A stretch of DNA of 64,000 bases from Rikenellaceae bacterium (GCA_009783565.1 WRDF01000008.1:1-64000); one strand, 5' to 3'; shown: positions 17,981-27,168, counted from the first letter of the stretch. The notes: generated by a model from the sequence alone, not told the origin. Numbers and translations: made by a program.

Positions 17981-20581
17981 TTATCCCTCGTTGTGAGTGA
18001 ACTGTATAGTGACGGTAGATTCTTCTTCATTACCGAACACATCGGTTACAATAACTGTCAGGTTCTGAACTTTTATAACGCCGAGTCCCCATGCTGCAAG
18101 ACCGTTGTTCACGCCTTGTAGTAAGACTACGGGCTCGCCCGTAGAATTCACACCTGTCTCGATTGTGAACAGAGTATCTATCTCATCCAGATCTTGACCT
18201 GCCGGGATAGTTCCGGGAATGAATTCGACACTGGCGATACGCGGATCGGCAAGCAGATTTGCGTATGCTGTTCCTTCTATATCGGTAGTGACCGTATACG
18301 GAAGACCTACGAACGTTGCCGAGAGCAGGACCTCAGTAATATCTACGGGCTCTGCGATCACTGCACCGAGGCTGAACGGCGCAACAGGATCTTCGGTTAC
18401 GATTGCTGTCAATTCGTTAGGCTGCACCAGCACGAAGAAGTTGCCGTTTGTCCAGAAAGATACCGGAGTACCGTCGGAATACGATACCATAACGGGAAGT
18501 GTCTGGCCGGTGCTCAACTGTACGAAGAGCTTCACGTTTATGGCATATCCATCTTCGTCGATTCCTACTTCTTCTATCATTGCAGCTATACCTGTCGTGT
18601 TACCGGCGAGTGTCGGGATACTGAGGTCATACGTGTAGCCCGATGCCGGAGCTCCAAGAGGAGCGGTGGCGACGAGTTCGACGTTACCGGCAAAGAGGTT
18701 GAGCAGGTCGGCTACTTCTATCACATCATCCGGAGTATCTACCGTGGCAACTATTGCGGTAACCGGAAGGCTGCTGGTCGGTACGTTATCTTCGACGAGA
18801 GCGTCGATCGTAGCGTCTTTCAGTCTCAGGCTTATCGTCGGAGCGACTACCTGTGCTTCGTCATAGATTATAACGTCTCTTCCATCTATGTTGAACTTGT
18901 ATCCGAGCCTGTACAGACCAACGGGAACAGTGTTGGCAACGCTAACGGTCAATTCGTCGTTATCTTCGGCTGCGGTGAACGGAGCTGTCGAAGCAACCCA
19001 CTCTGTACCGTCCCATACCTCAACTGTAAGACCTTCGAATTCGGCCGTTGCCAGTTGAGCGGCGGTGAAGCCCATGCCCGATCTGGGGTCTGTTGTAACG
19101 CCTATGACAGCATCGTAAATAGCGTCACCTGCTGCAGCCCATGTGTACACGGCAAGTTCTTTTGTCGCTTCTGTGGGCAGCGGAATGTAGAATGCTCCGA
19201 TCGGGTATTCGACAGTATTTTCGGAAAGCAGTCTGATCGCTCTGATAGTGAGAGTATTAGATACGGTTTCACCATCCGGTGTCTGCGCCGTTACCACAAC
19301 TTCGTATACGAGAGCCCAACCTGCGGGCCATATCGTTTCGTTAAAGTCGCCGGCAAAATAAATTTCGAGATTTCTGAAATCTTCTGCCGTTACGCCGTCT
19401 GTCGGAACAGAAAGAACAGTCTTGATGTAGCTGAGAACTGCTGCTCTTTCAGTGGGGAATGTTGCTTCGGTTATTTCGATAGGAGGATTGATACTCCAAT
19501 GATCCCAATATATTGTCTGTACCTCTACGGTCGGGTTGCTGAGATAACCCGGGCTGGATGAGAATACATCCGTATCGATCGATATTACACTTTCATAAGT
19601 CTCATCCGAGAACATCGTGTACGCACCTGCTACTGCGGGAGTTGCGCTTTCTTCGGTCGTTTCGATCACGAGTACGTCTTCTTCCGGAACGTCTACCATT
19701 TCGGTATTGATCCAAACGGAGTTGCTGGACATCGTGTACTGCATCGTAACCGTCGGATTTGCGGGCGGAAGTCCAACAGTGCTCTTCCAGATACCGTTAA
19801 AATCGTTGCCGTTCGCCGGGAACTCTACCAACATAGAATAAGGCTCTTCTTCCACAATAAATTCGTTGAATTCGAATTCAAGCACCCAACGACCTGCGAG
19901 AGCGCTGATACCTTCAAATATGTCTGCAAAGTCTGCAAACTCTGTCGAACGCGTTACCGATATCAGTTCGACACCCGGTGAGAGTCCCGAAGCTGCGCGG
20001 CTGAGAGCGATGGCGAGATCGAACGTAACATTTTCGAGGGTCAGTTCGAAGCCCGACGGATTAACATCCACCAATGCGTAGGCAATTTCGCCGAGTTCGG
20101 CCTCCACGGTATTCACAGCGAACGATACACCGTAGGCGTTAGCGGTCGAGAAGTTCTTGCCCATGCGGATCACATAGTAAACATCCGAAGCGCCTGTCTT
20201 GTTGCCGTCTTCCCAGATCTGAATCTCATAGTAGTTACCCGCGTCCGTGTAAGATTTTACGATTGCGGTTCCCGGAGCTGCGGGAATGTTGGGAATAGTA
20301 GGAACAAAGTACGGAATGGTAGTCGAAGTGTTGTTCGAATACGTAATGGTAAGAGTGTTGGTAGTAGTGCTTGCCGTTACATTGGTGACAAATACCTTGC
20401 TACCCAAGACACCGAGATCAACTTGGAGCTGGGCAATTGCTTCCTCGTTGGTGTTTACTTTCCTTTCGAGTGCATCCACACGCTTTTCGAGATCATCGAT
20501 GTCCTTCTTGTAGCAACTACTCGCAAAAACGAGCGAAGCCATCAGAAGGCTCGCGAAGCTCAGTTTAAATAGTTTTTTCAT
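17981..20581 (-). CDS. Large acidic surface lipoprotein with N-terminal coiled coil
   Basis: This 866-aa protein has a lipoprotein signal (FASLLMASLVFASSC). A short heptad coiled coil follows (DIDDLEKRVDALERKVNTNE, about residues 27-57), as in DUF4988-type N-terminal regions of Bacteroidota surface proteins. The rest is a long run of beta-rich, Ig-like segments, very acidic, without further cysteines. The coiled coil suggests oligomers standing on the membrane. No enzymatic motif is seen. The gene is alone, has a long leader (about 130 bases from a TATATTTG element) and strong terminators, which fits an abundant structural or surface-layer-like protein. Function is unknown. Confidence 0.8.
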   Translation of the reverse strand: MKKLFKLSFASLLMASLVFASSCYKKDIDDLEKRVDALERKVNTNEEAIAQLQVDLGVLGSKVFVTNVTASTTTNTLTITYSNNTSTTIPYFVPTIPNIPAAPGTAIVKSYTDAGNYYEIQIWEDGNKTGASDVYYVIRMGKNFSTANAYGVSFAVNTVEAELGEIAYALVDVNPSGFELTLENVTFDLAIALSRAASGLSPGVELISVTRSTEFADFADIFEGISALAGRWVLEFEFNEFIVEEEPYSMLVEFPANGNDFNGIWKSTVGLPPANPTVTMQYTMSSNSVWINTEMVDVPEEDVLVIETTEESATPAVAGAYTMFSDETYESVISIDTDVFSSSPGYLSNPTVEVQTIYWDHWSINPPIEITEATFPTERAAVLSYIKTVLSVPTDGVTAEDFRNLEIYFAGDFNETIWPAGWALVYEVVVTAQTPDGETVSNTLTIRAIRLLSENTVEYPIGAFYIPLPTEATKELAVYTWAAAGDAIYDAVIGVTTDPRSGMGFTAAQLATAEFEGLTVEVWDGTEWVASTAPFTAAEDNDELTVSVANTVPVGLYRLGYKFNIDGRDVIIYDEAQVVAPTISLRLKDATIDALVEDNVPTSSLPVTAIVATVDTPDDVIEVADLLNLFAGNVELVATAPLGAPASGYTYDLSIPTLAGNTTGIAAMIEEVGIDEDGYAINVKLFVQLSTGQTLPVMVSYSDGTPVSFWTNGNFFVLVQPNELTAIVTEDPVAPFSLGAVIAEPVDITEVLLSATFVGLPYTVTTDIEGTAYANLLADPRIASVEFIPGTIPAGQDLDEIDTLFTIETGVNSTGEPVVLLQGVNNGLAAWGLGVIKVQNLTVIVTDVFGNEEESTVTIQFTHNEG

Positions 20582-20935
20582 CTGAAAAGTTTTTAAAGTT
20601 ATTTTGTTAAAAATTTTATGGGTCTTGAAATTTCGTCACGGTTCAGGCCGGGCTGTGCTACGAATACAAATGCCACAAATCGGAAGTATGCATCAGCATA
20701 CCTCACCATAGTCGCCACAAATATATCATATTTTTCGTAAAACAAACAAAAAAACCGCATTTTCCCGGAAATCACATCGTTTTCCGGCAGTAATCGCCTC
20801 TATTAGCCACAAAAGTATGAATAAAAAACCTTCTTGTGCAACTTTTTGACAATATTTTCCGCAAAAAACATGTCTTTGCATCAAAATGGTACTGTTTTTG
20901 CCCATTTCCCATCTGAAAACCAAACTTTTAGAGCT
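20582..20935. other. Divergent intergenic region
   Basis: This 354-base AT-rich gap separates the 866-aa lipoprotein gene from the small acidic gene. I see candidate promoter elements for both sides, including the sequence TGTCTTTG near 20872 on the plus strand. There is no ORF, repeat or RNA structure that I can support. Confidence 0.5.
20718..20725 (-). promoter_or_regulatory. -7 element of the large lipoprotein gene
   Basis: On the minus strand it reads TATATTTG, matching TAnnTTTG. It implies a 5' leader of about 130 bases. Confidence 0.5.
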
Positions 20936-21148
20936 ATGAAAGACTATGAATTCGGAGACCGTACCATAGATTCCACCGATAATAACGAGTATGCCGACGG
21001 CGAACGCGACGAAACGCTGTGGGACACCGACATCGTCGATACCGAAGTCCCTGTCGATGACGCGATCCCCGACGCCCTCGACGAGTATAACGAAGGCTCG
21101 CGCCCGCTATACAGCGAGGACGGCTTCCGTAAGAATATCGGCGAATAA
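20936..21148 (+). CDS. Small acidic hypothetical protein
   Basis: A 70-aa protein starting MKDYEFGDRTIDSTDNNEYA and rich in Asp and Glu, with no signal peptide or membrane segment. An upstream in-frame ATG at 20834 would add 34 residues, but that stretch overlaps the likely promoter region, so the ATG at 20936 is preferred. No family is recognised. It converges on rpiB with a 12-base gap. Confidence 0.6.
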   Translation: MKDYEFGDRTIDSTDNNEYADGERDETLWDTDIVDTEVPVDDAIPDALDEYNEGSRPLYSEDGFRKNIGE

Positions 21149-21160
21149 CATGTGCGCGTG

Positions 21161-21601
21161 CTACTTCACGGGTATCTTCTCTACCCGCGTCTGATGCCGT
21201 CCGCCTTCGAACGCCGTGTCCAAAAACCGGTCGACGATCTCGGCCGCCGTCGTATTCTCGATAAACCGCGCCGGCAGCGAGCAGATATTCGCATCGTTGT
21301 GCTTGCGTGCAAGCTCGGCTATTTCAGGCGTCCAGCACAACGCCGCCCGGATTCCCCGATGCTTGTTCAGCGTCATCGAAATGCCGTTCCCGCTGCCGCA
21401 GAGCGCGATCCCGCACCCCAGCTCGCCGCTCTCGACCGCGCGCGCCAACGGATGTGCCACGTCGGGATAGTCCATGCTCTCTTCGCTGTGGGTCCCTAAA
21501 TCATGTACATCCCATCCCATTCCGTCGAGATAACCGACCAGGAACTCTTTCATCTGATAGCCGGCATGGTCGCTCGCAATACCGATTTTTTGTCTTTCCA
21601 T
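21161..21601 (-). CDS. rpiB: Ribose-5-phosphate isomerase B
   Basis: It interconverts ribose 5-phosphate and ribulose 5-phosphate in the pentose phosphate pathway. The 146-aa protein shows KIGIASDHAGYQMKEFLVGYL at the start and ALCGSGNGISMTLNKHRGIRA in the middle, which holds the catalytic Cys and the anion hole. Length matches RpiB/LacAB. It begins eight bases after marC, so the two are one transcript. Confidence 0.95.
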   Translation of the reverse strand: MERQKIGIASDHAGYQMKEFLVGYLDGMGWDVHDLGTHSEESMDYPDVAHPLARAVESGELGCGIALCGSGNGISMTLNKHRGIRAALCWTPEIAELARKHNDANICSLPARFIENTTAAEIVDRFLDTAFEGGRHQTRVEKIPVK

Positions 21602-21609
21602 GAGCGTCG

Positions 21610-22284
21610 CTACAAAATATTTATGTGAAATATCCTCGATATGCCCGCGAGGATGATTTGTATGCCGATGCAGAACGTAATGAACGCAAGTAATTTGCCT
21701 ATAATCAGATTCCCCGCCGCTCCGAGCCGCTTCATAATACGGTGGGCATTGACGAGCCCGAAGTACAGCACCACCAACATAGCTATGATCGCCACGCTGA
21801 TGATGGCGTAGTTAATGCCCGTGCGCAGCATATTATCCCTGACCGAAGCGGTGGCCATCAGTGTGAAGATCACCGATACCGACCCCGGCCCCAGGCAGAT
21901 AGGGAAAGAGAGCGGATAAAACAACTTGGATTCCACATTTTGCAGGGTCACTTCCTTAGTCACATGTTCATGTTTTTCTGTGGGCGAGGCAGGCTTGCTC
22001 GACAGCCATTCGAGCCCCGTTTTGCTTATTATGATTCCCCCCGCGACCTGAATAACAGGAATGGCCAGGCCGAAAAGCAGCATAATGAGATGTCCCGTCA
22101 CAAGGCTGCCCAGACCGACTATCAGGCAGTTCCTGACAATCTTCTTCGATGCGGCGCGTCGCTGCTCGGCGTCCAGATCGGCGAAGAACCCGTTCACGAC
22201 AAACGAGTTCCCTATCGGGTTCATCACCGGGAACAGCGCGGCAACCGACGCCAGGAACATATAAACGAACGAGTCTAAAAACAT
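21610..22284 (-). CDS. MarC family membrane protein
   Basis: A 224-aa inner membrane protein with about six hydrophobic segments and the MarC/UPF0056 signature near the start (FLASVAALFPVMNPIGNSF). The second conserved loop is FPICLGPGSVSVIFT. Family members were once linked to multiple antibiotic resistance, but their transport activity is not established. It precedes rpiB. Confidence 0.88.
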   Translation of the reverse strand: MFLDSFVYMFLASVAALFPVMNPIGNSFVVNGFFADLDAEQRRAASKKIVRNCLIVGLGSLVTGHLIMLLFGLAIPVIQVAGGIIISKTGLEWLSSKPASPTEKHEHVTKEVTLQNVESKLFYPLSFPICLGPGSVSVIFTLMATASVRDNMLRTGINYAIISVAIIAMLVVLYFGLVNAHRIMKRLGAAGNLIIGKLLAFITFCIGIQIILAGISRIFHINIL

Positions 22285-22362
22285 TGTCTCTTTTGCGAAA
22301 ATTTCAGTGTCTACTCACACGAACATACGAATGTCATTCCGAGCGCGCACGTTGTTATTCTC

Positions 22363-23253
22363 CTATTCTCCGGCAGGCCGGAAAACACACTGCGTGTGTC
22401 CGGCGCGGTGTTCTTCTTCGAGGCGAAGGGCGCGAGCCTCGATGTCGCGGTACATGCCCTGACGCCGTATGGCCTCGTCGAAATCGACCTGGTGGGCGTC
22501 GAATTCGGGGCCGTCGACGCACGTGAAGAGTGTCTTCCCGCCGACCGTCACGCGGCACGCGCCGCACATTCCCGTTCCGTCCACCATAAGCGCGTTGAGG
22601 CTCACCGTCGTTTTCAGCCCCAGCCCACGCGTTACGTCCGCCACTGCACGCATCATCGGCATCGGCCCGATGGCTACCGCCTCGTCGTAGCGGCGACCCT
22701 CGCGCTCGACGAGGTTGCGCAGCACGTCGGTGACGAAACCGCCATGCCCGAGCGAACCGTCGTCGGTGGCGACGTAGAGATTCTCCGACGCCGCACGCAT
22801 TTCGTCCAGCATGATATGCGTCGCCGCGTTACGCGCGCCCACAATAACGTCCACCTGCACACCGCGCTCGTGCAGCCACTTTACCTGTGCATATACGGGG
22901 GCCGTGCCCACGCCTCCGGCGATGAACAGAAACCGCCGCTTGCGCAGCTCCGTGAGGGTTTCATGGGCGAACTCCGCCGGCCGTCCCAGCGGCCCCGCGA
23001 AACTTTCGAACACGTCTCCCTCCTGCATAGCGAATATCTTGCGCGTCGAGACGCCCAATCGCTGTGTCACGATCAGGACAGTGCCCTTTTCAGGGTCATA
23101 GTCGGCGATGGTGAGCGGAATGCGCTCACCTTTCTCCGACGCGCGCACGATCACGAACTGTCCGGGTTGCGCCGCCCGCGCCACACGCGGCGCAGCAACT
23201 GTCATCCATACTATATCAGGGGTCAATTCCCTGCGTTCCAGAATCCTGAACAT
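22363..23253 (-). CDS. NADH-dependent ferredoxin:NADP oxidoreductase subunit A-like (NfnA/SudB/PyrK type)
   Basis: This 296-aa flavoprotein has an FAD-binding barrel (GQFVIVRASEKGERIPLTIADYD in two segments, VTQRLGVSTRKI), an NAD-binding Rossmann part (FLFIAGGVGTAPVYAQVKWL) and a C-terminal [2Fe-2S] motif with cysteines in GTGMCGACRVTV and LFTCVDGPEFDAHQVDFDE. Those features fit NfnA, which with NfnB performs electron bifurcation between NADH, ferredoxin and NADPH. The usual NfnB (GltA-like) gene is not next to it. It lies three bases after abgT, so it ends the bioB-abgT-nfnA operon. Confidence 0.87.
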   Translation of the reverse strand: MFRILERRELTPDIVWMTVAAPRVARAAQPGQFVIVRASEKGERIPLTIADYDPEKGTVLIVTQRLGVSTRKIFAMQEGDVFESFAGPLGRPAEFAHETLTELRKRRFLFIAGGVGTAPVYAQVKWLHERGVQVDVIVGARNAATHIMLDEMRAASENLYVATDDGSLGHGGFVTDVLRNLVEREGRRYDEAVAIGPMPMMRAVADVTRGLGLKTTVSLNALMVDGTGMCGACRVTVGGKTLFTCVDGPEFDAHQVDFDEAIRRQGMYRDIEARALRLEEEHRAGHTQCVFRPAGE

Positions 23254-23256
23254 AAT

Positions 23257-24783
23257 TTATCCCCCATAGAACAGTGAAACTCCCGGTCCTAACGGTATAT
23301 TGAACACAATCCAAATGATGAGCAACACGATCCAACTGATGAAGAAGGCAATCGAAAACGGCAGCATCGTCGCGATAATTGTTCCGATACCGGCGCTTTT
23401 ATCATATTTTTGATAGTACACAATAATCAGCGCGAAGAAGCTCATCATGGGCGAGATGATATTGGTGATGCTGTCACCAACGCGGAACACTGCTTGCGAA
23501 AGCTCGGGCGAATAGCCCAAAAGCATAAAAATCGGAACAAATATAGGTCCCATGATGGCCCATTTTGCCGAGGCGCTACCCATCAGGAAATTCGTAAACG
23601 CTGTAAATATGATGAAAAGAATGACCAAAGGTATCAGGTGAATATCTAAACTTTGCAAGGTATTTGCTCCGTTTATAGCGAGTAATAACCCCAAGTTGCT
23701 CCATTTGAACCACGCGATAAATTGTGCGGCAAAAAATACCAAAACAAGGTAAGCGGTAAGGGATTTGATACTTTCATTCATACCCTTAATAACATCATCG
23801 CCTTTTTTATACAGGCCGACTGTGAAACCATACACCGCTCCGGCAGTTGCAAACATCAGAAACAGGATACTGATAAACCCTTTTAATACAGGTGAATTGA
23901 GTATCGGACTATCTCCTTCTCCGCGCAGGATACCGTTTTCAGGAATTAATCCGATGAGTATAACAGCAATCCAAATCAAGAATACCCATCCGGCGTTTCT
24001 CAATCCTTTTTTCTCTGCGGGAGTGGGCTGTACGATTTCTTCTTGCGGCACATCGCCGGGGTATTTTCCTAAACGAGGTTCAGTCCATTTTACGGTTACG
24101 ATGGTAGCCACTACGGTAACCATTAAGGCAGAAACAGCCATAAAATAGTAGTTCGCCGTAGGAAGTACCTCATAGGCCGGATCCAAAATTTGTGCAGCTT
24201 CAGTGGTAAGTCCGGCCATCAGCGGGTCGAACGACGTGATAAAAATATTCGCAGTGAAACCACCGCTCACCCCGGCGAATGCCGCCGAGAGACCGACTAA
24301 CGGATTACGCCCCAGCGAATGGAAAATAGCGCCGGCCAGCGGAATTACCAACAAATATCCTAAGTCACCCGCAACTTTCGAAATAACTGCTGTAAAAACA
24401 ACCATTATCGTGATGAGACTTGCCGGAGTTTTCACCAGCATCGAGTTGATGGCGGATTTTATCAATCCGCTGTGTTCGGCGATACCTATACCCAACATGG
24501 CTACCATCACAATGCCGAGCGGTGCGAAATTCGTGTAATTCCTCACCATTTCAAGAAGGATGAAGTGAATACCTTCTCGCGACATCAAACTATTGACTTT
24601 AACAATCTCATCTGTGCCCGGGTCTGCGCCACTCCAGCCCAAAAACGAGCCAAGAGCCGACAGCACGAATATGGCAAGTGCAAAAATTCCGAACAACAAG
24701 GCCGGATGAGGCAAGGCGTTACCGCCTTTTTCTACATAGTAGAAGAAACCTTTTTTATAAGGCTTTTGGGTTGTTTTATTCAT
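23257..24783 (-). CDS. AbgT family transporter
   Basis: A 508-aa inner membrane transporter with about twelve hydrophobic segments and AbgT-family landmarks: GGNALPHPALLFGIFALAIFV (first helix), GVSGGFTANIFITSFDPLMAG and the late MGSASAKWAIMGPIFVPIFM segment. E. coli AbgT imports p-aminobenzoyl-glutamate; other members export sulfonamides. Its start overlaps the bioB stop by four bases (ATGA), indicating translational coupling. What it carries here is unknown. Confidence 0.92.
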   Translation of the reverse strand: MNKTTQKPYKKGFFYYVEKGGNALPHPALLFGIFALAIFVLSALGSFLGWSGADPGTDEIVKVNSLMSREGIHFILLEMVRNYTNFAPLGIVMVAMLGIGIAEHSGLIKSAINSMLVKTPASLITIMVVFTAVISKVAGDLGYLLVIPLAGAIFHSLGRNPLVGLSAAFAGVSGGFTANIFITSFDPLMAGLTTEAAQILDPAYEVLPTANYYFMAVSALMVTVVATIVTVKWTEPRLGKYPGDVPQEEIVQPTPAEKKGLRNAGWVFLIWIAVILIGLIPENGILRGEGDSPILNSPVLKGFISILFLMFATAGAVYGFTVGLYKKGDDVIKGMNESIKSLTAYLVLVFFAAQFIAWFKWSNLGLLLAINGANTLQSLDIHLIPLVILFIIFTAFTNFLMGSASAKWAIMGPIFVPIFMLLGYSPELSQAVFRVGDSITNIISPMMSFFALIIVYYQKYDKSAGIGTIIATMLPFSIAFFISWIVLLIIWIVFNIPLGPGVSLFYGG

Positions 24784-25742
24784 TGTTCTTCGTGTGATTT
24801 TCTGTATCCCTGTATCATTGCAATGTCGCTATCGATGTCCGGCCCCGACGTGGTGAGCATTTCGCCGGTGATCAGCGCGCTTGCACCGCCACACAGCAGG
24901 CGGCGTTCGAGTGTGCGGTCTATCATCGCGCGGCCACCCGCAAGACGTATCCGGGCATCGGGCGCAATGATGCATAACAGCGCAACGCAGCGCGAAATCT
25001 CCGAATCGCTCAAAGGCGCAGCCGTCTCCAACGGCGTTCCCGGAATGGGCACGAGAACGTTCAGCGGAATCGACGCGACGTTCAACTCGCGCAATGCGAC
25101 GGCAAGCTCTATGCGATGCTCTTCTGTTTCGCCCATGCCGATTATACCGCCTGAGCAAACGTCCATCCCTGCTCTCTGTGCACATCGCAACGTTTCCATC
25201 TTGTCGGCGACAGTATGTGTCGTACAGAGGCTCGGAAAAAACGACGGCGCGGTTTCGAGATTGCAATGGTAACGCCCGACGCCCGCATCGCGTAACGCCC
25301 GCAGTTGTGTCTCGCCGAGCAATCCCATCGACGCGCAGAGCGAAAGGCTCGGCACATCGCGCTCTATCTCGCGGTAGATCTCGCACGCCGCCTGCACCTC
25401 GTCGTCGGTCATCGTGCGCCCGCTCGTCACGAGCGAAAACCGTCGCACACCTTTATCGGCATTATGACGCGCCATCTGAACCGCCTCGCGCGCGCCGACC
25501 AGCGAATAAATCTCGACCGCCGTGGCGTGATGCGCCGATTGTGCACACCACTTGCAATCCTGTGGACAACGCCCCGAACGCGCGTTCATTATCGAACACA
25601 AATCCACTTCACCGCCATGAAAATGCCGTCTCAGCGTATCTGCAAGCGCACTCAACTCCTCGTCCGTCGCCGTGCGCGCCAGCTCCACCGCTTCGTCATA
25701 CGACAGCCGTCGCCCATTAATTATCTCCTTTTCGAGCCGCAT
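24780..25742 (-). CDS. bioB: Biotin synthase
   Basis: BioB is a radical SAM enzyme that inserts sulfur into dethiobiotin. The radical SAM cluster motif is CPQDCKWCAQSAHH (residues about 59-72), and later conserved parts include YHCNLETAPSFF and the CSGGIIGMGE loop. The start is ATG at 25742 (320 aa). A TTG ten codons upstream would lie inside the promoter. A TACTTTTG element ends six bases before the ATG, so the mRNA is probably almost leaderless. Other biotin genes are not in the window. Confidence 0.95.
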   Translation of the reverse strand: MRLEKEIINGRRLSYDEAVELARTATDEELSALADTLRRHFHGGEVDLCSIMNARSGRCPQDCKWCAQSAHHATAVEIYSLVGAREAVQMARHNADKGVRRFSLVTSGRTMTDDEVQAACEIYREIERDVPSLSLCASMGLLGETQLRALRDAGVGRYHCNLETAPSFFPSLCTTHTVADKMETLRCAQRAGMDVCSGGIIGMGETEEHRIELAVALRELNVASIPLNVLVPIPGTPLETAAPLSDSEISRCVALLCIIAPDARIRLAGGRAMIDRTLERRLLCGGASALITGEMLTTSGPDIDSDIAMIQGYRKSHEEQ

Positions 25743-25748
25743 TAACCG

Positions 25749-25756
25749 CAAAAGTA
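25749..25756 (-). promoter_or_regulatory. -7 element of the bioB operon
   Basis: On the minus strand it reads TACTTTTG, identical to the trpS element, ending six bases before the bioB ATG. It supports the shorter start. Confidence 0.65.
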
Positions 25757-25797
25757 GTAATTTAGCGCGCAAATCTCATTACTTCGCTGAAAAATTT

Positions 25798-26914
25798 ATG
25801 ACAACCAACGACAACATTAGAGAACTTGTAAGACGCCGGGATGCGTTGAGGGGGTATCTTTGACATCGACGGCCGAAAGATCGAACTCGAAGAAGAAGAA
25901 CTGAAAACGCAGGCCCCTGATTTCTGGGACGACCCCGCGAAGGCCGAAGCACAGCTGAAAGCCGTAGCGGCGATTCGCGGATGGATCGACCGCTATGAAG
26001 CCGTGAACGCGGCGGTGGAGGATTTGCAGCTAATGCCCGAATTCGTGCGCGAGGGTGCGGCGAGCGAAGCGGAGCTGGATGCGCTCTATGCCCGAACGGC
26101 GGAAAAGATCGGCGACCTCGAAATGCGCAATATGCTGCGCGGCAATGAGGATCGCATGGGTGCGATAATGGACATCAACTCAGGTGCGGGCGGAACGGAA
26201 AGCCTCGACTGGGCGGCGATGCTGCTGCGCATGTACACGCGTTGGGGCGAACTCGGCGGCTACAAGGTGCGCATCATCGACCTGCAAGAGGGCGACGAGG
26301 CCGGTATAAAATCGGCGACCATAGAGTTCGAGGGCGACTATGCCTACGGATTCCTCAAAAGCGAGAACGGCGTGCACCGGCTGGTGCGTCTCTCGCCGTT
26401 CAACGCCAACAACAAGCGGCAGACGACGTTCGCGTCGGTATTTGTTTCGCCGGCGGTGGACGACACGATAGAAATTGTCGTAAACCCGGCTGACATCGAG
26501 TGGGACACCTACCGCAGCAGCGGCGCGGGCGGCCAGAACGTGAACAAGGTGGAGACGGGCGTGAGGCTTAAATACCACCACATCGACCCGACGACAGGCG
26601 AGGCTACGGACATCGTGATCGAGAACACCGAGACCCGCTCGCAACTTGCCAACCGCGAGAATGCGATGCGCCTTCTGCGGTCGAAACTGTATAGCTTGGA
26701 GCTGGCGAAACGTCAGGCGGTGCAGGACGAGTTGGAAGGGCAGAAGAAACGCATCGAGTGGGGTTCGCAGATCCGCAGCTACACGCTGCATCCTTACAAA
26801 CTCGTAAAAGACCACCGCACGGGCCGGGAGACGTCTGACACGGCAGCGGTTCTGGATGGCGATCTGGACGAGTTTATAAAAGCGTACCTTATGGAGTTCG
26901 GGGCAGGAGCATAG
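25798..26914 (+). CDS. prfB: Peptide chain release factor 2, with programmed +1 frameshift
   Basis: RF2 ends translation at UAA and UGA. The first 21 codons (25798-25860) run into an in-frame TGA at 25861. The site reads AGGGGGTATCTTTGAC, the same as the E. coli frameshift site: an internal Shine-Dalgarno AGGGGG, then TAT, the slippery CTT and TGA. Skipping the T at 25861 continues in the frame GAC ATC GAC from 25862 to 26914, giving about 371 aa. The downstream part has the SPF anticodon-like tripeptide (VRLSPFNANNKRQT) and the catalytic GGQ (SSGAGGQNVNKVETG). Regulation is autogenous: low RF2 favours the shift. This is not a sequencing error. Confidence 0.96.
25846..25864 (+). promoter_or_regulatory. 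prfB programmed frameshift site
   Basis: AGGGGGTATCTTTGAC contains the ribosome-pausing purine run, the CTT slippery codon in the P site and the UGA recognised by RF2 itself. It is notable because Bacteroidota hardly use Shine-Dalgarno pairing to start translation. Confidence 0.93.
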
Positions 26915-26938
26915 CATATTATGCAGATAATATAGCAG

Positions 26939-26987
26939 GGTCTGTCCGCGCAAATAGCAAATTTGTGTGGACAGACCTTAATTTTTT
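26939..26987 (+). terminator. prfB terminator, contains the GGACAGACC repeat
   Basis: GGTCTGTCC (26939-26947) pairs with GGACAGACC (26969-26977) around a 21-base loop, followed by TTAATTTTTTT. The right arm is part of the repeated string TTGTGTGGACAGACCTTA also found at 14097 and 56926. Confidence 0.75.
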
Positions 26988-27168
26988 TGCGGTTTTTGTT
27001 ACCCGTTTTGCGCGGGGAACTGTCTTAATATCGCTTGGGCCGATGATAAATGGCTGGTTTTCGGAGGTGTAGTTGTATTTTTAGACTAATCTTTTATCGA
27101 ACCGGACTTTTAAGGGTTTTTAGACTGAATTTGTTGCTTGTTTTTGTTCAACCGATAATTATTGTATT

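Noticed and set aside
18194-19561. 455-codon plus-strand frame inside the 866-aa lipoprotein gene
   Set aside because: The minus-strand frame has a signal peptide, coiled coil and terminators; the plus frame is Cys/Arg-rich shadow.
26003-26914. prfB as a truncated gene starting at 26003, or a frameshift error at 25861
   Set aside because: The upstream 21 codons plus AGGGGGTATCTTTGAC form the known programmed frameshift site.
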